Below are positions 19,225-27,939 of a DNA stretch of 64,000 bases, piece after piece. The stretch spans positions 930,001-994,000 of the forward strand of contig NZ_CP024901.1 in NCBI RefSeq assembly GCF_003343245.1, in the 5' to 3' direction. Origin of the DNA: Photorhabdus laumondii subsp. laumondii (GTDB lineage: Bacteria > Pseudomonadota > Gammaproteobacteria > Enterobacterales > Enterobacteriaceae). The position numbers were made by a program, and so were the translations under genes. The notes under the pieces were generated by a model. The model was not told the origin of the DNA. It saw only the letters and a list, made by a program, of their open reading frames with translations, and ran no database searches. Positions within the stretch are counted from its first letter, which is position 1. Each line of letters starts with the position of its first letter.

Positions 19225-20370
19225 TTACTCCGTTGTATTTTCCGTTTCTCGTATTAAATGCCAGACGGTTGTCCCCGGTTCTGCACCTTCAGCATCAAAA
19301 GCCATCGCACCCTGAGCAAAGAAGTACTGTTTGTCAGGCAGGCTGTCGGTTTGCCAGATCCCGCTGACCAGTGCCGGATGGTCACCTCTCAAAGGGGTCA
19401 CTTGTAGCGGTCCCCGGTCATAACGGGCATACCAGGCCAGGGTGGAAGTTGAATTAAAATGACCAGCACCGTAAAAATGCAGGGAATCACCTTCTCTCGG
19501 AACAAAACGTATCGGGCGTATCAACTGGTTAATGGCAAAATAACTCTCCGGGACACTACCCGGTAGCGGCGTTAAGTCAGGGTATTGACCAGCCCGGATC
19601 ATCAGACCATTGGAGTAAGGGCTGATTACCACATCTGGGTAGCTTGCCAGCGTGCGGCGTATCCAATATTCTCCACCCAGTCGGTTTACAAATCGTTTGG
19701 ACAGCAGGGTGATCCAGTTAATGCTTCGTATGGAGTGGGCATAATCATCCAGTGTGGTGTGAACAGTGGAATTGACTTGCAGGGAAGGGTAGCGCAGGGC
19801 CAGTTGGTACTCTAGGGGAAAATAATCATGATAATCTCTGGGCAAGACCAGACAGTAACCACAGTCTCCCCAATCAGGTTCGAGCTGTTCACACAGAAAG
19901 TCCAGCCATGCCATGAATCGGGTCATGCCCTCTTGTTCCTTTAGATAATCCCAGGGCAATACCAGACTGAGGTAAGAGCTACTGTCGTCACCATCATCTT
20001 CATCGGAATCTAGGTAATGCATCAGATAGTGAGGCGCTTCATAGATATTTTTAGCATCACTAATATCCCAAGTAGAAGGCTGATTTTTTCTCTGATTTAG
20101 GATGCCCTCTTCCACTTTGGCAATATTTTCCGGTGAATATTTTTTGAGCCCTTCCAGCTCATGACGGTGAAAACGCAGGTGAGTACCAAACTCCTCCCGA
20201 AAACGCTGGTAGCAGGCCAGAATGCGTTGTTTTTTCTCCTGAGTGTAACCCTGTTTAAAAAACAGAGTAATAGAGAGACCCAGACGAGAAACAGTCAGTC
20301 CATCGCCATTGAGGAAGGTAAACGCGGTCAGTTGTGATCTCAACTGGGCAAAGTAATCTACAGTTTCCAT
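19225..20370 (-). CDS. DUF3396 type VI immunity protein, copy 1
   Basis: This 381-residue protein is of the DUF3396 / TsiV family, which includes cytoplasmic immunity proteins to VRR-NUC type VI effectors. It starts METVDYFAQLRSQLTAF after a GGAGAAAAT ribosome binding site. It is about 85-90 percent identical by eye to the two other full copies. The clearest differences are at residues about 90-135 (QPSTWDISDAKNIYEAPHYL) and about 205-235. It follows copy 2 after 36 nt and precedes the PAAR gene by 3 nt. Several immunity paralogs behind one effector suggest protection against variant toxins of relatives. Confidence 0.85.
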   Translation of the reverse strand: METVDYFAQLRSQLTAFTFLNGDGLTVSRLGLSITLFFKQGYTQEKKQRILACYQRFREEFGTHLRFHRHELEGLKKYSPENIAKVEEGILNQRKNQPSTWDISDAKNIYEAPHYLMHYLDSDEDDGDDSSSYLSLVLPWDYLKEQEGMTRFMAWLDFLCEQLEPDWGDCGYCLVLPRDYHDYFPLEYQLALRYPSLQVNSTVHTTLDDYAHSIRSINWITLLSKRFVNRLGGEYWIRRTLASYPDVVISPYSNGLMIRAGQYPDLTPLPGSVPESYFAINQLIRPIRFVPREGDSLHFYGAGHFNSTSTLAWYARYDRGPLQVTPLRGDHPALVSGIWQTDSLPDKQYFFAQGAMAFDAEGAEPGTTVWHLIRETENTTE

Positions 20371-20406
20371 ATTTTCTCCGTGAGTGATGAGTCGGTGGAT
20401 AATCTG

Positions 20407-21552
20407 TTATTCCCACATACTTGCCGCTTCCCGAATCAGATGCCAGATAGTTGTACCCGTCTCTGCACCTTCAACATCAAAAGACATCGCACCCTGAGCA
20501 AAGAAGTACTGCTGGCCAGGCAGGCTGTCGGTTCGCCAGATCCCGCTGACCAGTGCCGGATGGTCACCTTTCAAAGGGGTCACTTGTAGCGGTCCACGGT
20601 CATAACGGGCATACCAGGCCAGTGTGGAAATATCATCAAAATGACCTTCACCATAAAAGTGCAGGGAATGGCCTTCACGGGGAATGACTCGTATTGGGCG
20701 TATCAGTTGGTTAATAGCAAAATAACTCTCCGGGACACTGCCCGGCAGTGGTGTTAAGTCCGGGTATTGACCGGCCCGGATCATCAGACCATTGGAATAA
20801 GGGGTAATCTCCACATCCCGGTAGGGGCGCAGCGTGCGGCGTATCCAATATTCTCCACCCAATCGGTTTACAAATCGTTTGGACAGCAGGGTGATCCAAT
20901 TAATGCCACGAATGGAGTGTTCATACTGTAATACCGCAGTATGAACCGCAGAATTGACTTGCAGGGAGGGGTAACGTTGCGCTAGCTGGTACTCTAAGGG
21001 AAAGTAGTCATGGTAGTCTCTGGGGATGACCAGGCTGTAGCCACAGTCCCCACTGTCCGGTTCGAGTTGTTCACACAGAAACTCCAGCCAGGCCATAAAA
21101 CGAGCCATGCCCTCTTGTCCTTTTAGGTAATCCCAAGGCAGTGTCAGGCTTAGGTAAGAGCTATCATCGTCACCATCAATTTCTCGGGAATCCAGATAAC
21201 GCATCAGATAACGAGGCGCTTCATAGAGATTTTTGGCGTCACTGACGACCCAACTAGAAAGCTGGTTTTTTTTCTGATTAAGAATACCTTCTTCCACTTT
21301 GGCAATATTTTCCGGTGAATATTTTTTGAGCCCTTCCAGCTCATGACGGTGAAAACGCAGGTGAGTACCAAACTCCTCCCGAAAACGCTGGTAGCAGGCC
21401 AGAATGCGTTGCTTTTTCTCTAGGGTGTAACCCTGTTTAAAAAACAGAGTAATAGAGAGACCCAGACGAGAAACAGTCAGTCCATCGCCATTGAGGAAGG
21501 TAAACGCGGTTAGTTGTGATTTCAACTGGGCAAAGTAATCTACAGTTTCCAT
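20407..21552 (-). CDS. DUF3396 type VI immunity protein, copy 2
   Basis: This 381-residue paralog lies directly downstream of the first VRR-NUC effector gene (16 nt), which makes it the most likely cognate immunity protein of that effector. The start METVDYFAQLKSQ follows GGAGAGAAAAT. Compared with copy 1, it differs mainly around residues 95-130 and 205-240. Acidic patches such as DSREIDGDDDSS could bind a basic nuclease surface, which is inference. Confidence 0.86.
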   Translation of the reverse strand: METVDYFAQLKSQLTAFTFLNGDGLTVSRLGLSITLFFKQGYTLEKKQRILACYQRFREEFGTHLRFHRHELEGLKKYSPENIAKVEEGILNQKKNQLSSWVVSDAKNLYEAPRYLMRYLDSREIDGDDDSSYLSLTLPWDYLKGQEGMARFMAWLEFLCEQLEPDSGDCGYSLVIPRDYHDYFPLEYQLAQRYPSLQVNSAVHTAVLQYEHSIRGINWITLLSKRFVNRLGGEYWIRRTLRPYRDVEITPYSNGLMIRAGQYPDLTPLPGSVPESYFAINQLIRPIRVIPREGHSLHFYGEGHFDDISTLAWYARYDRGPLQVTPLKGDHPALVSGIWRTDSLPGQQYFFAQGAMSFDVEGAETGTTIWHLIREAASMWE

Positions 21553-21568
21553 ATTTTCTCTCCGTTAA

Positions 21569-22927
21569 TTATGAAGCGGTGGCGAATGTCACACTCGCCA
21601 ATATTGCCAGAACGGTAGCCAACGCAGCGGCGCTTACCGCAGCAGCCGCGGCTAAAATTTCCACCAGTGCAATCAGCGCAGCAGCAACGGCAAGGGTGAC
21701 CAGGATAACAACGGCAACACCGGCAATAATCACCACCATTTCCAGCATGCCTTCCCCCACCTCTTTTAATATCTGCATCCAGCTAATGTTTTTTAACTCT
21801 TCCAGGGTGATATCTGAACCCTGTTGCACCGTCTGCCACCGGGCTTTTATCTCACTCTCCGTCCAGGTCACGATTTTTCCCGTTTGTTCACTGACCCAGG
21901 AAAACGCGTAACTGATCTGATGGCTTATCGGATCAATAATCTCTTCACACACCCACTTCCCAGCTTGATTTAACCAGGTACCAAACTGGGCAAGGAGCTC
22001 CCGGGTACTGTCGCGGACATAATTCAACCCATTTTCAGTCAGACCAGCCACCTCCTGCCCAAGAACAACCCAGTCTTCATAGCTGGGTAAAAACGACCAA
22101 CGGGAAGTACTGAGAAGCGGTGGATTTTTTGTCAGGGGTTGCGGAATGGTCCCCGGCACACCCTCTGCGGGCGGTACGGGTAAAGCTTCATCATCAGGCG
22201 GCGAACCGGGCGGCAGCGGGGCCAGTGGGATCGGATTTTTATAGTGTTGGGAGCCGGGCTGATAAAGTTTTCGCCACGCTTCATCATACTGTTTTTGCTC
22301 TTCTGTACGGTTATCGTCGATGCGCATTACCCCAAAGCGTTTTTCTGTTGCAATCTGGATATAATCTCGTTCCTGATTGTCAGAGAGCACATCCCCCGGA
22401 AATTTCACCTCAATCAACATTTTCAGATTATCGGGGTGCACAGAACCATCGAAGTAGGTGGCATTTCTGCCCGGCCAGCGGAGAGCCTCCTCTTTAACCA
22501 AAATAATATCGGGCCGACGGATACCAACAACCCCAAATTTCTCCGCGTCGTCGGCAGAAGGCCGGGCAAACGGATTACTGGATTGCGGTAAGTTATCGCC
22601 ATAACGCTGTTTAGAGGCCAGACTGGTCGCCAGCATGGGCAAAGGAACATCCTTCTTCCCCCGGATAGCAAACACCACTTCTGCTTTATAGGACCATAAA
22701 AAGTCATGTTTGAGTTCCTCAACCTTAATCAACCCACTCATAATGATTTGATTAAGAAAGCGAATAGCCCCCAGTTTGGTCATAATCATTGCCGGCAGGC
22801 GCAGGGCATATTCAGCTTTTTCCGCCAGATAACAGGGATCTTCATCGGCGGGAAAGACGCCGATTTCCATCGTACAGGTGATTGATGTGACAGCCGGGCA
22901 CATCTTGTCGTTGTTGGATATTGCCAT
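21569..22927 (-). CDS. VRR-NUC type VI nuclease effector (TseV-like), copy A
   Basis: The protein has 452 residues. The nuclease core lies at about residues 125-195. RRPDIILVKEEALRWPG supplies the catalytic Asp, and LIEVKFPGD carries the Glu-x-Lys of the PD-(D/E)xK / VRR-NUC fold, with Gln-rich residues after it. VRR-NUC effectors of the TseV type are structure-specific DNases delivered by type VI systems and paired with DUF3396 immunity proteins, which is exactly the arrangement here. The N-terminal 100 residues contain a conserved Cys-rich opening. The C-terminal 60 residues are a strongly hydrophobic Ala/Val/Leu segment, probably membrane-inserting and perhaps involved in entry. It is nearly identical to copy B at 26579-27937. 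Confidence 0.87.
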   Translation of the reverse strand: MAISNNDKMCPAVTSITCTMEIGVFPADEDPCYLAEKAEYALRLPAMIMTKLGAIRFLNQIIMSGLIKVEELKHDFLWSYKAEVVFAIRGKKDVPLPMLATSLASKQRYGDNLPQSSNPFARPSADDAEKFGVVGIRRPDIILVKEEALRWPGRNATYFDGSVHPDNLKMLIEVKFPGDVLSDNQERDYIQIATEKRFGVMRIDDNRTEEQKQYDEAWRKLYQPGSQHYKNPIPLAPLPPGSPPDDEALPVPPAEGVPGTIPQPLTKNPPLLSTSRWSFLPSYEDWVVLGQEVAGLTENGLNYVRDSTRELLAQFGTWLNQAGKWVCEEIIDPISHQISYAFSWVSEQTGKIVTWTESEIKARWQTVQQGSDITLEELKNISWMQILKEVGEGMLEMVVIIAGVAVVILVTLAVAAALIALVEILAAAAAVSAAALATVLAILASVTFATAS

Positions 22928-22929
22928 AC

Positions 22930-23230
22930 TTATATCTCCATAAATTCCATCGCATACTCTACCGGCGTGTTACTGCTGGCACGGTATAAGGTTTGCTTCG
23001 GCTTGGGGGTTGCTTCCGGTGAACGCAGTTGCAGATTTTCTTCTGCCCAGTTGTTCATTCAGGGGAATGTCATCACGTGAGCTCACCACCTTTAACGTCA
23101 GGCGATAAAGCTGTGACAGCTCTTCCTGCAAGGTAAATTGCGCTACCTGAAAGGTGGTTTGGGGCAGTGCGCCAATTCGGCAGGTGAAAACTAATCCATC
23201 CATATTTGAAACCCTGCATAATTGAACCAT
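22930..23230 (-). pseudogene. vgrG: vgrG remnant with about 1.84 kb internal deletion
   Basis: The first 70 codons (start MVQLCRVSNMDGLV at 23230) match the intact vgrG at 27940-30081, as do the last 120 bases before the stop at 22930-22932. The middle is missing. The joint lies near 23048-23056, where CTTCTGCC of the 3' part meets CAGTTGTTC of the 5' part. The joint is out of frame, so the original C-terminus is not read; the shifted frame stops at 22970. Spike function is lost. The upstream promoter-like segment is intact and probably still drives the tseV gene behind it. Confidence 0.9.
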
Positions 23231-23838
23231 TATCCTGAGACGGGGATAACGCAAGAAGCCATTAAACGAGCCATGACATGCGGCTCTTTTAAATAGCGCC
23301 GGTCTGTTCCGCGGTAAAAAAATGACAGCGCAAAATAGCCATCACTTAATACGTGGCGTTAGAGAGAACAATAGACCGCGTCCAACTGAGTAGGATGGAG
23401 TGGAGACAAATAACAGAGAATTTCACTCTCTAAATATTATGACCACAAGATCATGATATTTATCATATGGACATAAAAAAATGTGATAAGTATCACATGA
23501 AATGGTTCATTAATCGCTATTAATTCCGATTTTTCATATTGAATTCTTTAATTAATACATCTCTGCGGGTTTATTTTCAATGCTGGCCTTTTGCGACATC
23601 CTCTTTACGGCGGGGAGCAGTCACAATATCTGGCACAATGACAACGTGCCCGTTTGGCGTGTTGAAATAACATCAAGTAGATTTAATTTGGTTAATAATA
23701 AAAGGGTTAACCTGCAATAAAATAAGTAGCTCCCTTGTCGTCGCGATCCATCTTGAAATCCATAAGGTATAAAATCTTTAATATCTCTTTTCACATAAAA
23801 TTTTGCGCCCTGAAGTTCCGTTTTCTGGGCGGGTGATT
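23231..23838. other. Intergenic region between vgrG remnant and ADP-ribosyltransferase gene
   Basis: 23231-23559 is a copy of the DNA upstream of the intact vgrG (30082-30407). It contains AT-rich stretches with repeated TGTGATAAGTATCAC-like motifs that could be regulatory. 23560-23838 holds an ERIC fragment and no gene. Confidence 0.65.
23729..23771 (-). repeat. ERIC fragment (terminal about 43 bp)
   Basis: It matches only the end of a reverse-oriented ERIC (CTTGTCGTCGCGATCCATC through AAGGTATA). The rest of the element is missing. It is close to the border of the duplicated block. Confidence 0.75.
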
Positions 23839-25053
23839 TTATTCGTTCAGCATTTTTATATTAATAATCCTTTTAATCCTTGTGGTATCTGCTGACGCAT
23901 CATCTGTTAGTCTCAGATTTGAAAAGTGGGAATCAAATTCTTTATCATCGCGATTCAAAACCTTCTCCACTAACATTTTTGACTCAGGGGGGAATAGCAT
24001 CTCTGCTTCTCCTTTAAAATGAGCTGCGTCCCCTAAAATACGACCTTTATGGCCTGACTCAAGATTTATGACCAGAATAGTATCATTGACCCAGGCTTTA
24101 TCTGGCGAGGTACTAAGAAACCCTTTTTCCGCAATGATGTTTCCCTCTGTAGTATATTGATCCAGTAAATTCTTAAGTTCTGATTTATCGAATTTTAACC
24201 CGCGATAAACTTTTTTATGATCCGTGATAGCAAGCTCATTTAATCCCTCTGTGACGTCTTGAATATATGCACGCATTCCTGCATCAAATTCTTGAGGCGT
24301 TGGTTCATTACTGTGTAAGTAATTTCTCGACAATAATGTTTCAATAGCTTGATGCTTAACGTACTCTCCTCCACGCAGGTAGGTATTTATAAGATTATAT
24401 CCCTGTGCGGAATAATACCTGAGTGCCTGGAGCTGCTTAGAGTCCGTATTGACTACCCATTTCTTTACTTTTTGCGTTTTATCTGCCATTGGCGGTGGTG
24501 GGGGCGGTGGCATGTTATTAACAGGCTTTCGTCCATCACTGTCTTTGATGTGCTGTTGGTTGTTTTGATTGTGCTTTATCAGTTCGGCTGTCGCGGAGGA
24601 GACCAAGGTGGTGGTGCAGCCAGTCTGGGCTTTGGTGATCTGAGCGGCGATAGATTGTGGTAAGGCCGGCATGGGCTGTTTTAATATTACTTGGGGACCG
24701 GTTGCCATCACCTTTGATTGTAGAGTGCGCCCCACGGTGCCTTGTTCTGCCAGAGCCTGTTTAAGTTCAGCAAGGCGGGTACTACGGGCCATCACCTCTT
24801 TGGGGTGGTGGTTCTCCCAGTGCTGAATAGCATCCTGCACCCGCCGGGCTTGCATACTGCTGGGAGCATTCTGCAATTGGCGCAGCTCGGCGCACAAATG
24901 TTTGAGCGACGAACTCTGAAAGTGAAGAGGGCCACGCCGAACAGACTGTTCGAACAGACGATTGCCCTGTTCGAGTAGAGGAGAAGTTGTGGCATGTTGC
25001 GGAACTTGTATTTGGCTAAGCGGCATATGGCCGCTAATAGGTGAGATTGGCAT
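23839..25053 (-). CDS. ADP-ribosyltransferase exotoxin-like effector
   Basis: This 404-residue protein starts at ATG 25053 (MPISPISGH) after GGAAAAG; the longer frame begins with TTG at 25065. The C-terminal 190 residues form an ADP-ribosyltransferase exoenzyme domain. It has an Arg in KVYRGLKF, an STS motif in KGFLSTSPDKAW, and the catalytic E-x-E in FKGEAEMLFPP, the R-S-E signature of SpvB, ExoS and C3 toxins. The N-terminal 170 residues are Gln/Ala-rich helices followed by a run of seven prolines near 180, a usual linker between a secretion or delivery region and the toxin domain. It could be a type VI or type III cargo. Its place between two vgrG blocks favours type VI. No dedicated immunity gene is evident, so a eukaryotic target is plausible. 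Confidence 0.82.
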   Translation of the reverse strand: MPISPISGHMPLSQIQVPQHATTSPLLEQGNRLFEQSVRRGPLHFQSSSLKHLCAELRQLQNAPSSMQARRVQDAIQHWENHHPKEVMARSTRLAELKQALAEQGTVGRTLQSKVMATGPQVILKQPMPALPQSIAAQITKAQTGCTTTLVSSATAELIKHNQNNQQHIKDSDGRKPVNNMPPPPPPPMADKTQKVKKWVVNTDSKQLQALRYYSAQGYNLINTYLRGGEYVKHQAIETLLSRNYLHSNEPTPQEFDAGMRAYIQDVTEGLNELAITDHKKVYRGLKFDKSELKNLLDQYTTEGNIIAEKGFLSTSPDKAWVNDTILVINLESGHKGRILGDAAHFKGEAEMLFPPESKMLVEKVLNRDDKEFDSHFSNLRLTDDASADTTRIKRIINIKMLNE

Positions 25054-25182
25054 TATCTTTTCCAAAATAGGTTGAGTTAATTAGGGATATCTTAGTATTT
25101 TTCTTGCCCTGTTTATGTAAAGAATCGACTAGGCTTTTGTTTACTTTAGGTTTTAGGTTTTATTAGACCACTACAATGAAAA

Positions 25183-25379
25183 CGCAGATGAGTACCAAAT
25201 TCTTCACGAAAACAGCGGTAGCAGGCCAGAATGCGTTGCTTTTTCTCCTGGGTGTAGCCCTGTTTAAAAAACAGGGTAATCGAAAGACCCAGACGGGAAA
25301 CAGTCAGCCCATCGCCATTGAGGAAGGTAAACGCAGCCAGTTGTGATTTCAACTGGGCAAAGTAATCTACAGTTTCCAT
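25183..25379 (-). pseudogene. Truncated DUF3396 immunity gene (first about 65 codons)
   Basis: METVDYFAQLKSQLAAF through FGTHLRFH matches the N-terminus of the three full copies. The frame then runs into unrelated sequence and stops at 25146. It stands where copy A has its second full immunity gene, so the 3' part was lost when the ADP-ribosyltransferase segment was joined. Confidence 0.88.
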
Positions 25380-25416
25380 CATTTTCTCCGTGAGTGATGA
25401 GTCGGTGGATAATCTG

Positions 25417-26562
25417 TTATTCCCACATATTTGCCGCTTCCCGTATCAGATGCCAGATAGTTGTACCCGTCTCTGCACCTTCAACATCAAAAGCCATCGC
25501 ACCCTGAGCAAAGAAGTACTGCCTGCCAGGCAGGCTGTCGGTTTGCCAGATCCCGCTGACCAGTGCCGGATGGTCACCTTTCAAAGGGGTCACTTGCAGC
25601 GGACTTCGGTCATAACGGGCATACCAGGCCAGGGTAGAAGTTGAATTAAAATGACCTTCACCATAGAAGTGCAATGAATGGCCTTCACGAGGTATCACCC
25701 GTATCGGACGTATCAACTGGTTAATAGCAAAATAACTCTCCGGGACACTGCCCGGGAGTGGGGTTAAGTCCGGGTATTCACCGGCCCGGATAATCAGGCC
25801 ATCACGGTAAGAAGTAATCACCACATCCCGGTAGGGGCGCAGCACCTGACGTATCCAGAATTCTCCACCCAGTCGGTTTACAAATCGTTTGGACAGCAGG
25901 GTGATCCAATTAATGCCACGGATGGAATGTCCATACTGTAATTTGGCTGTATGAACCGCAGAATTAACCTGCAATGCGGGGTAACGCTGCGCTAGCTGGT
26001 ACTCTAAGGGAAAGTAATCATAATAATCTTTGGGCAGGACCAGACAGTAGCCACAGTCTCCACTGTCCGGTTCGAGTTGTTCACACAGAAAGTCCAGCCA
26101 GGCCATAAACCGGGTCATGCCCTCTTGTTCTTTCAGATAATCCCAGGGCAGCACTAGACTCAGGTAGGAGCTACCATCATCACCATCAATTTCTCGGGAA
26201 TCTAGGTAACGCATCAGATACTTAGGTGCCTCATCTTCATTTTTAGCATCACTAACGACCCAACCACAGAGCTGGTTTTTTTTCCTGGCGAGAATACCTT
26301 CCTCCATCTTAATAATATTTTCCGGTGAATATTTGCTTAATCCCTTTAATGAATGACTGTGAAAACGCAGATGAGTACCGAACTCCTCCCGAAAGCGCCG
26401 GTAGCAGGCCAGAATGCGTTGTTTTTTCTCCTGAGTGTAGCCCTGTTTAAAAAACAGAGTGATAGAAATCCCAAGACGAGAAATGGTTAGCCCATCACCA
26501 TTGAGGAAGGTAAACGCGGCCAGTTGTGATCTCAACTGGGCAAAGTAATCTACAGTTTCCAT
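25417..26562 (-). CDS. DUF3396 type VI immunity protein, copy 3
   Basis: The protein is 381 residues from the ATG at 26562, which gives the family start METVDYFAQ and has GGAAAAT upstream. The longer frame begins at 26574, just after the tseV stop. It is the likely cognate of the copy B effector, 16 nt downstream of it. It differs from copies 1 and 2 in residues about 70-125 (SHSLKGLSKYSPEN, KKNQLCGWVVSDAKNEDEAP) and in 230-260 (FWIRQVLRPYRDVVITSYRDG). Confidence 0.86.
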   Translation of the reverse strand: METVDYFAQLRSQLAAFTFLNGDGLTISRLGISITLFFKQGYTQEKKQRILACYRRFREEFGTHLRFHSHSLKGLSKYSPENIIKMEEGILARKKNQLCGWVVSDAKNEDEAPKYLMRYLDSREIDGDDGSSYLSLVLPWDYLKEQEGMTRFMAWLDFLCEQLEPDSGDCGYCLVLPKDYYDYFPLEYQLAQRYPALQVNSAVHTAKLQYGHSIRGINWITLLSKRFVNRLGGEFWIRQVLRPYRDVVITSYRDGLIIRAGEYPDLTPLPGSVPESYFAINQLIRPIRVIPREGHSLHFYGEGHFNSTSTLAWYARYDRSPLQVTPLKGDHPALVSGIWQTDSLPGRQYFFAQGAMAFDVEGAETGTTIWHLIREAANMWE

Positions 26563-26578
26563 CATATTTTCCATTTAG

Positions 26579-27937
26579 TTATGAAGCGGTGGCGAATGTC
26601 ACACTCGCCAATATTGTCAGAACGGCAGCTAACGCAGCGGCGCTTACCGCAGCAGCCGCGGCTAAAATTTCCACCAGTGCAATCAGCGCAGCAGCGACGG
26701 CAAGAGTGACCAGGATAACAACGGCAACACCGGCAATAATCACCACCATTTCCAGCATGCCTTCCCCCACCTCTTTCAATATCTGCATCCAGCTAATGTT
26801 TTTAAGCTCTTCCAGGGTGATGTCTGAACCCTGTTGCACAGTCTGCCACCGGGCTTTTATCTCACTCTCCGTCCAGGTCACGATTTTCCCCGTTTGTTCA
26901 TTAACCCAGGAAAAAGCGTAGCTGATCTGATGGCTTATCGGGTCAATAATCTCTTCACACACCCACTTGCCGGTTTGATTGAGCCATGAACCAAACTGGG
27001 CAAGAAGCTCTCGGGTACTGTCGAGGACATAATTCAGCCCATTTTCGGCCAGACCAGCCACCTCCTGCCCGAGGACAACCCAGTCTTCATAGCTGGGTAA
27101 AAACGACCAGCGGGAAGTGCTGAGAAGCGGTGGATTTTTTGTCAGCGGCTGCGGAATAGTCCCCGGCACACCCTCTGCGGGAGGAGCGGGTAAAGCTTCA
27201 TCATCAGGCGGCGAACCGGGTGGCAGCGGGGCTAGAGGTATGGGGTTTTTATAGTGTTGGGAGTCGGGTTGATAATGTTTTCGCCACGCTTCGTCATACT
27301 GTTTTTGCTCTTCTGTGCGATTATCGCTGATACGCATTACACCAAAGCGATCTTCGGTCGCAATCTGTATGTAATCTATTTCTTGATCTTCAGCAAGTTT
27401 ATCGCCCGGAAATTTCACCTCAATCAACATCTTCAAATTATCAGGGTGCACAGAACCATCGAAGTAGGTGGCATTTCTGCCCGGCCAGCGGAGAGCTTCC
27501 TCTTTAACCAGAATAATATCGGGCCGGCGGATACTAACAACACCAAATTTCTCCGCGTCTTCGGCAGAAGGCCGGGCAAACGGATTACTGGATTGCGGTA
27601 AATTATCACCATAACGTTGCTTAGAGTCTTGACTGGTTGCCAGCATGGGTAAGGGGACATCTTGCTCTCCTCGGATAGCAAACACTACTTCTGCTTTATA
27701 GGGCCACAGAAAGTCATGCTTAAGCTCTTCAACCTTAATCAACCCACTCATAATGACTTGATTGAGAAAGCGAATAGCCCCCAGTTTGGTGATAATCATT
27801 GCCGGCAGGCGCAGGGCATACTCGGCTTTTTCCGCCAGATAACAGGGATCTTCATCGGCGGGAAAGACCCCTATTTCCATCGTACAGTTAATTGAGGTCA
27901 CGGCCGGACACATTTTACCACTGTTAGATATTGCCAT
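26579..27937 (-). CDS. VRR-NUC type VI nuclease effector (TseV-like), copy B
   Basis: This 452-residue near-duplicate of the copy A effector has the same nuclease residues: RRPDIILVKEEALRWPG, LIEVKFPGDKL, then a Gln at IQIATEDRFG. It has the same hydrophobic C-terminal segment. Substitutions relative to copy A are scattered, for example in IRGEQDVPL and LAEDQEIDYI. It is only 2 nt after the vgrG stop, so translation is probably coupled and the protein is a cargo effector of that VgrG, helped by the PAAR protein. Confidence 0.87.
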   Translation of the reverse strand: MAISNSGKMCPAVTSINCTMEIGVFPADEDPCYLAEKAEYALRLPAMIITKLGAIRFLNQVIMSGLIKVEELKHDFLWPYKAEVVFAIRGEQDVPLPMLATSQDSKQRYGDNLPQSSNPFARPSAEDAEKFGVVSIRRPDIILVKEEALRWPGRNATYFDGSVHPDNLKMLIEVKFPGDKLAEDQEIDYIQIATEDRFGVMRISDNRTEEQKQYDEAWRKHYQPDSQHYKNPIPLAPLPPGSPPDDEALPAPPAEGVPGTIPQPLTKNPPLLSTSRWSFLPSYEDWVVLGQEVAGLAENGLNYVLDSTRELLAQFGSWLNQTGKWVCEEIIDPISHQISYAFSWVNEQTGKIVTWTESEIKARWQTVQQGSDITLEELKNISWMQILKEVGEGMLEMVVIIAGVAVVILVTLAVAAALIALVEILAAAAAVSAAALAAVLTILASVTFATAS

Positions 27938-27939
27938 AC

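Larger units (their letters stand above)
19225..23559 (-). repeat. Type VI cargo block, copy A of a segmental duplication
   Basis: The order tsiV-tsiV-tseV-vgrG plus about 325 bp upstream of vgrG is shared with 25183-30407. Similarity of the upstream segments ends in TTTAATTAATA at 23559 and 30407. Copy A keeps two full immunity genes but has a gutted vgrG. Confidence 0.85.

Noticed and set aside
19037..19315. Plus-strand ORF opposite the PAAR gene
   Set aside because: It is a shadow frame; the minus-strand frame has a ribosome binding site and family features.
21516..21911. Ala/Thr-rich plus-strand ORF (also at 26526-26921)
   Set aside because: It is the complement of the hydrophobic C-terminus of the effector genes and is duplicated only because they are.
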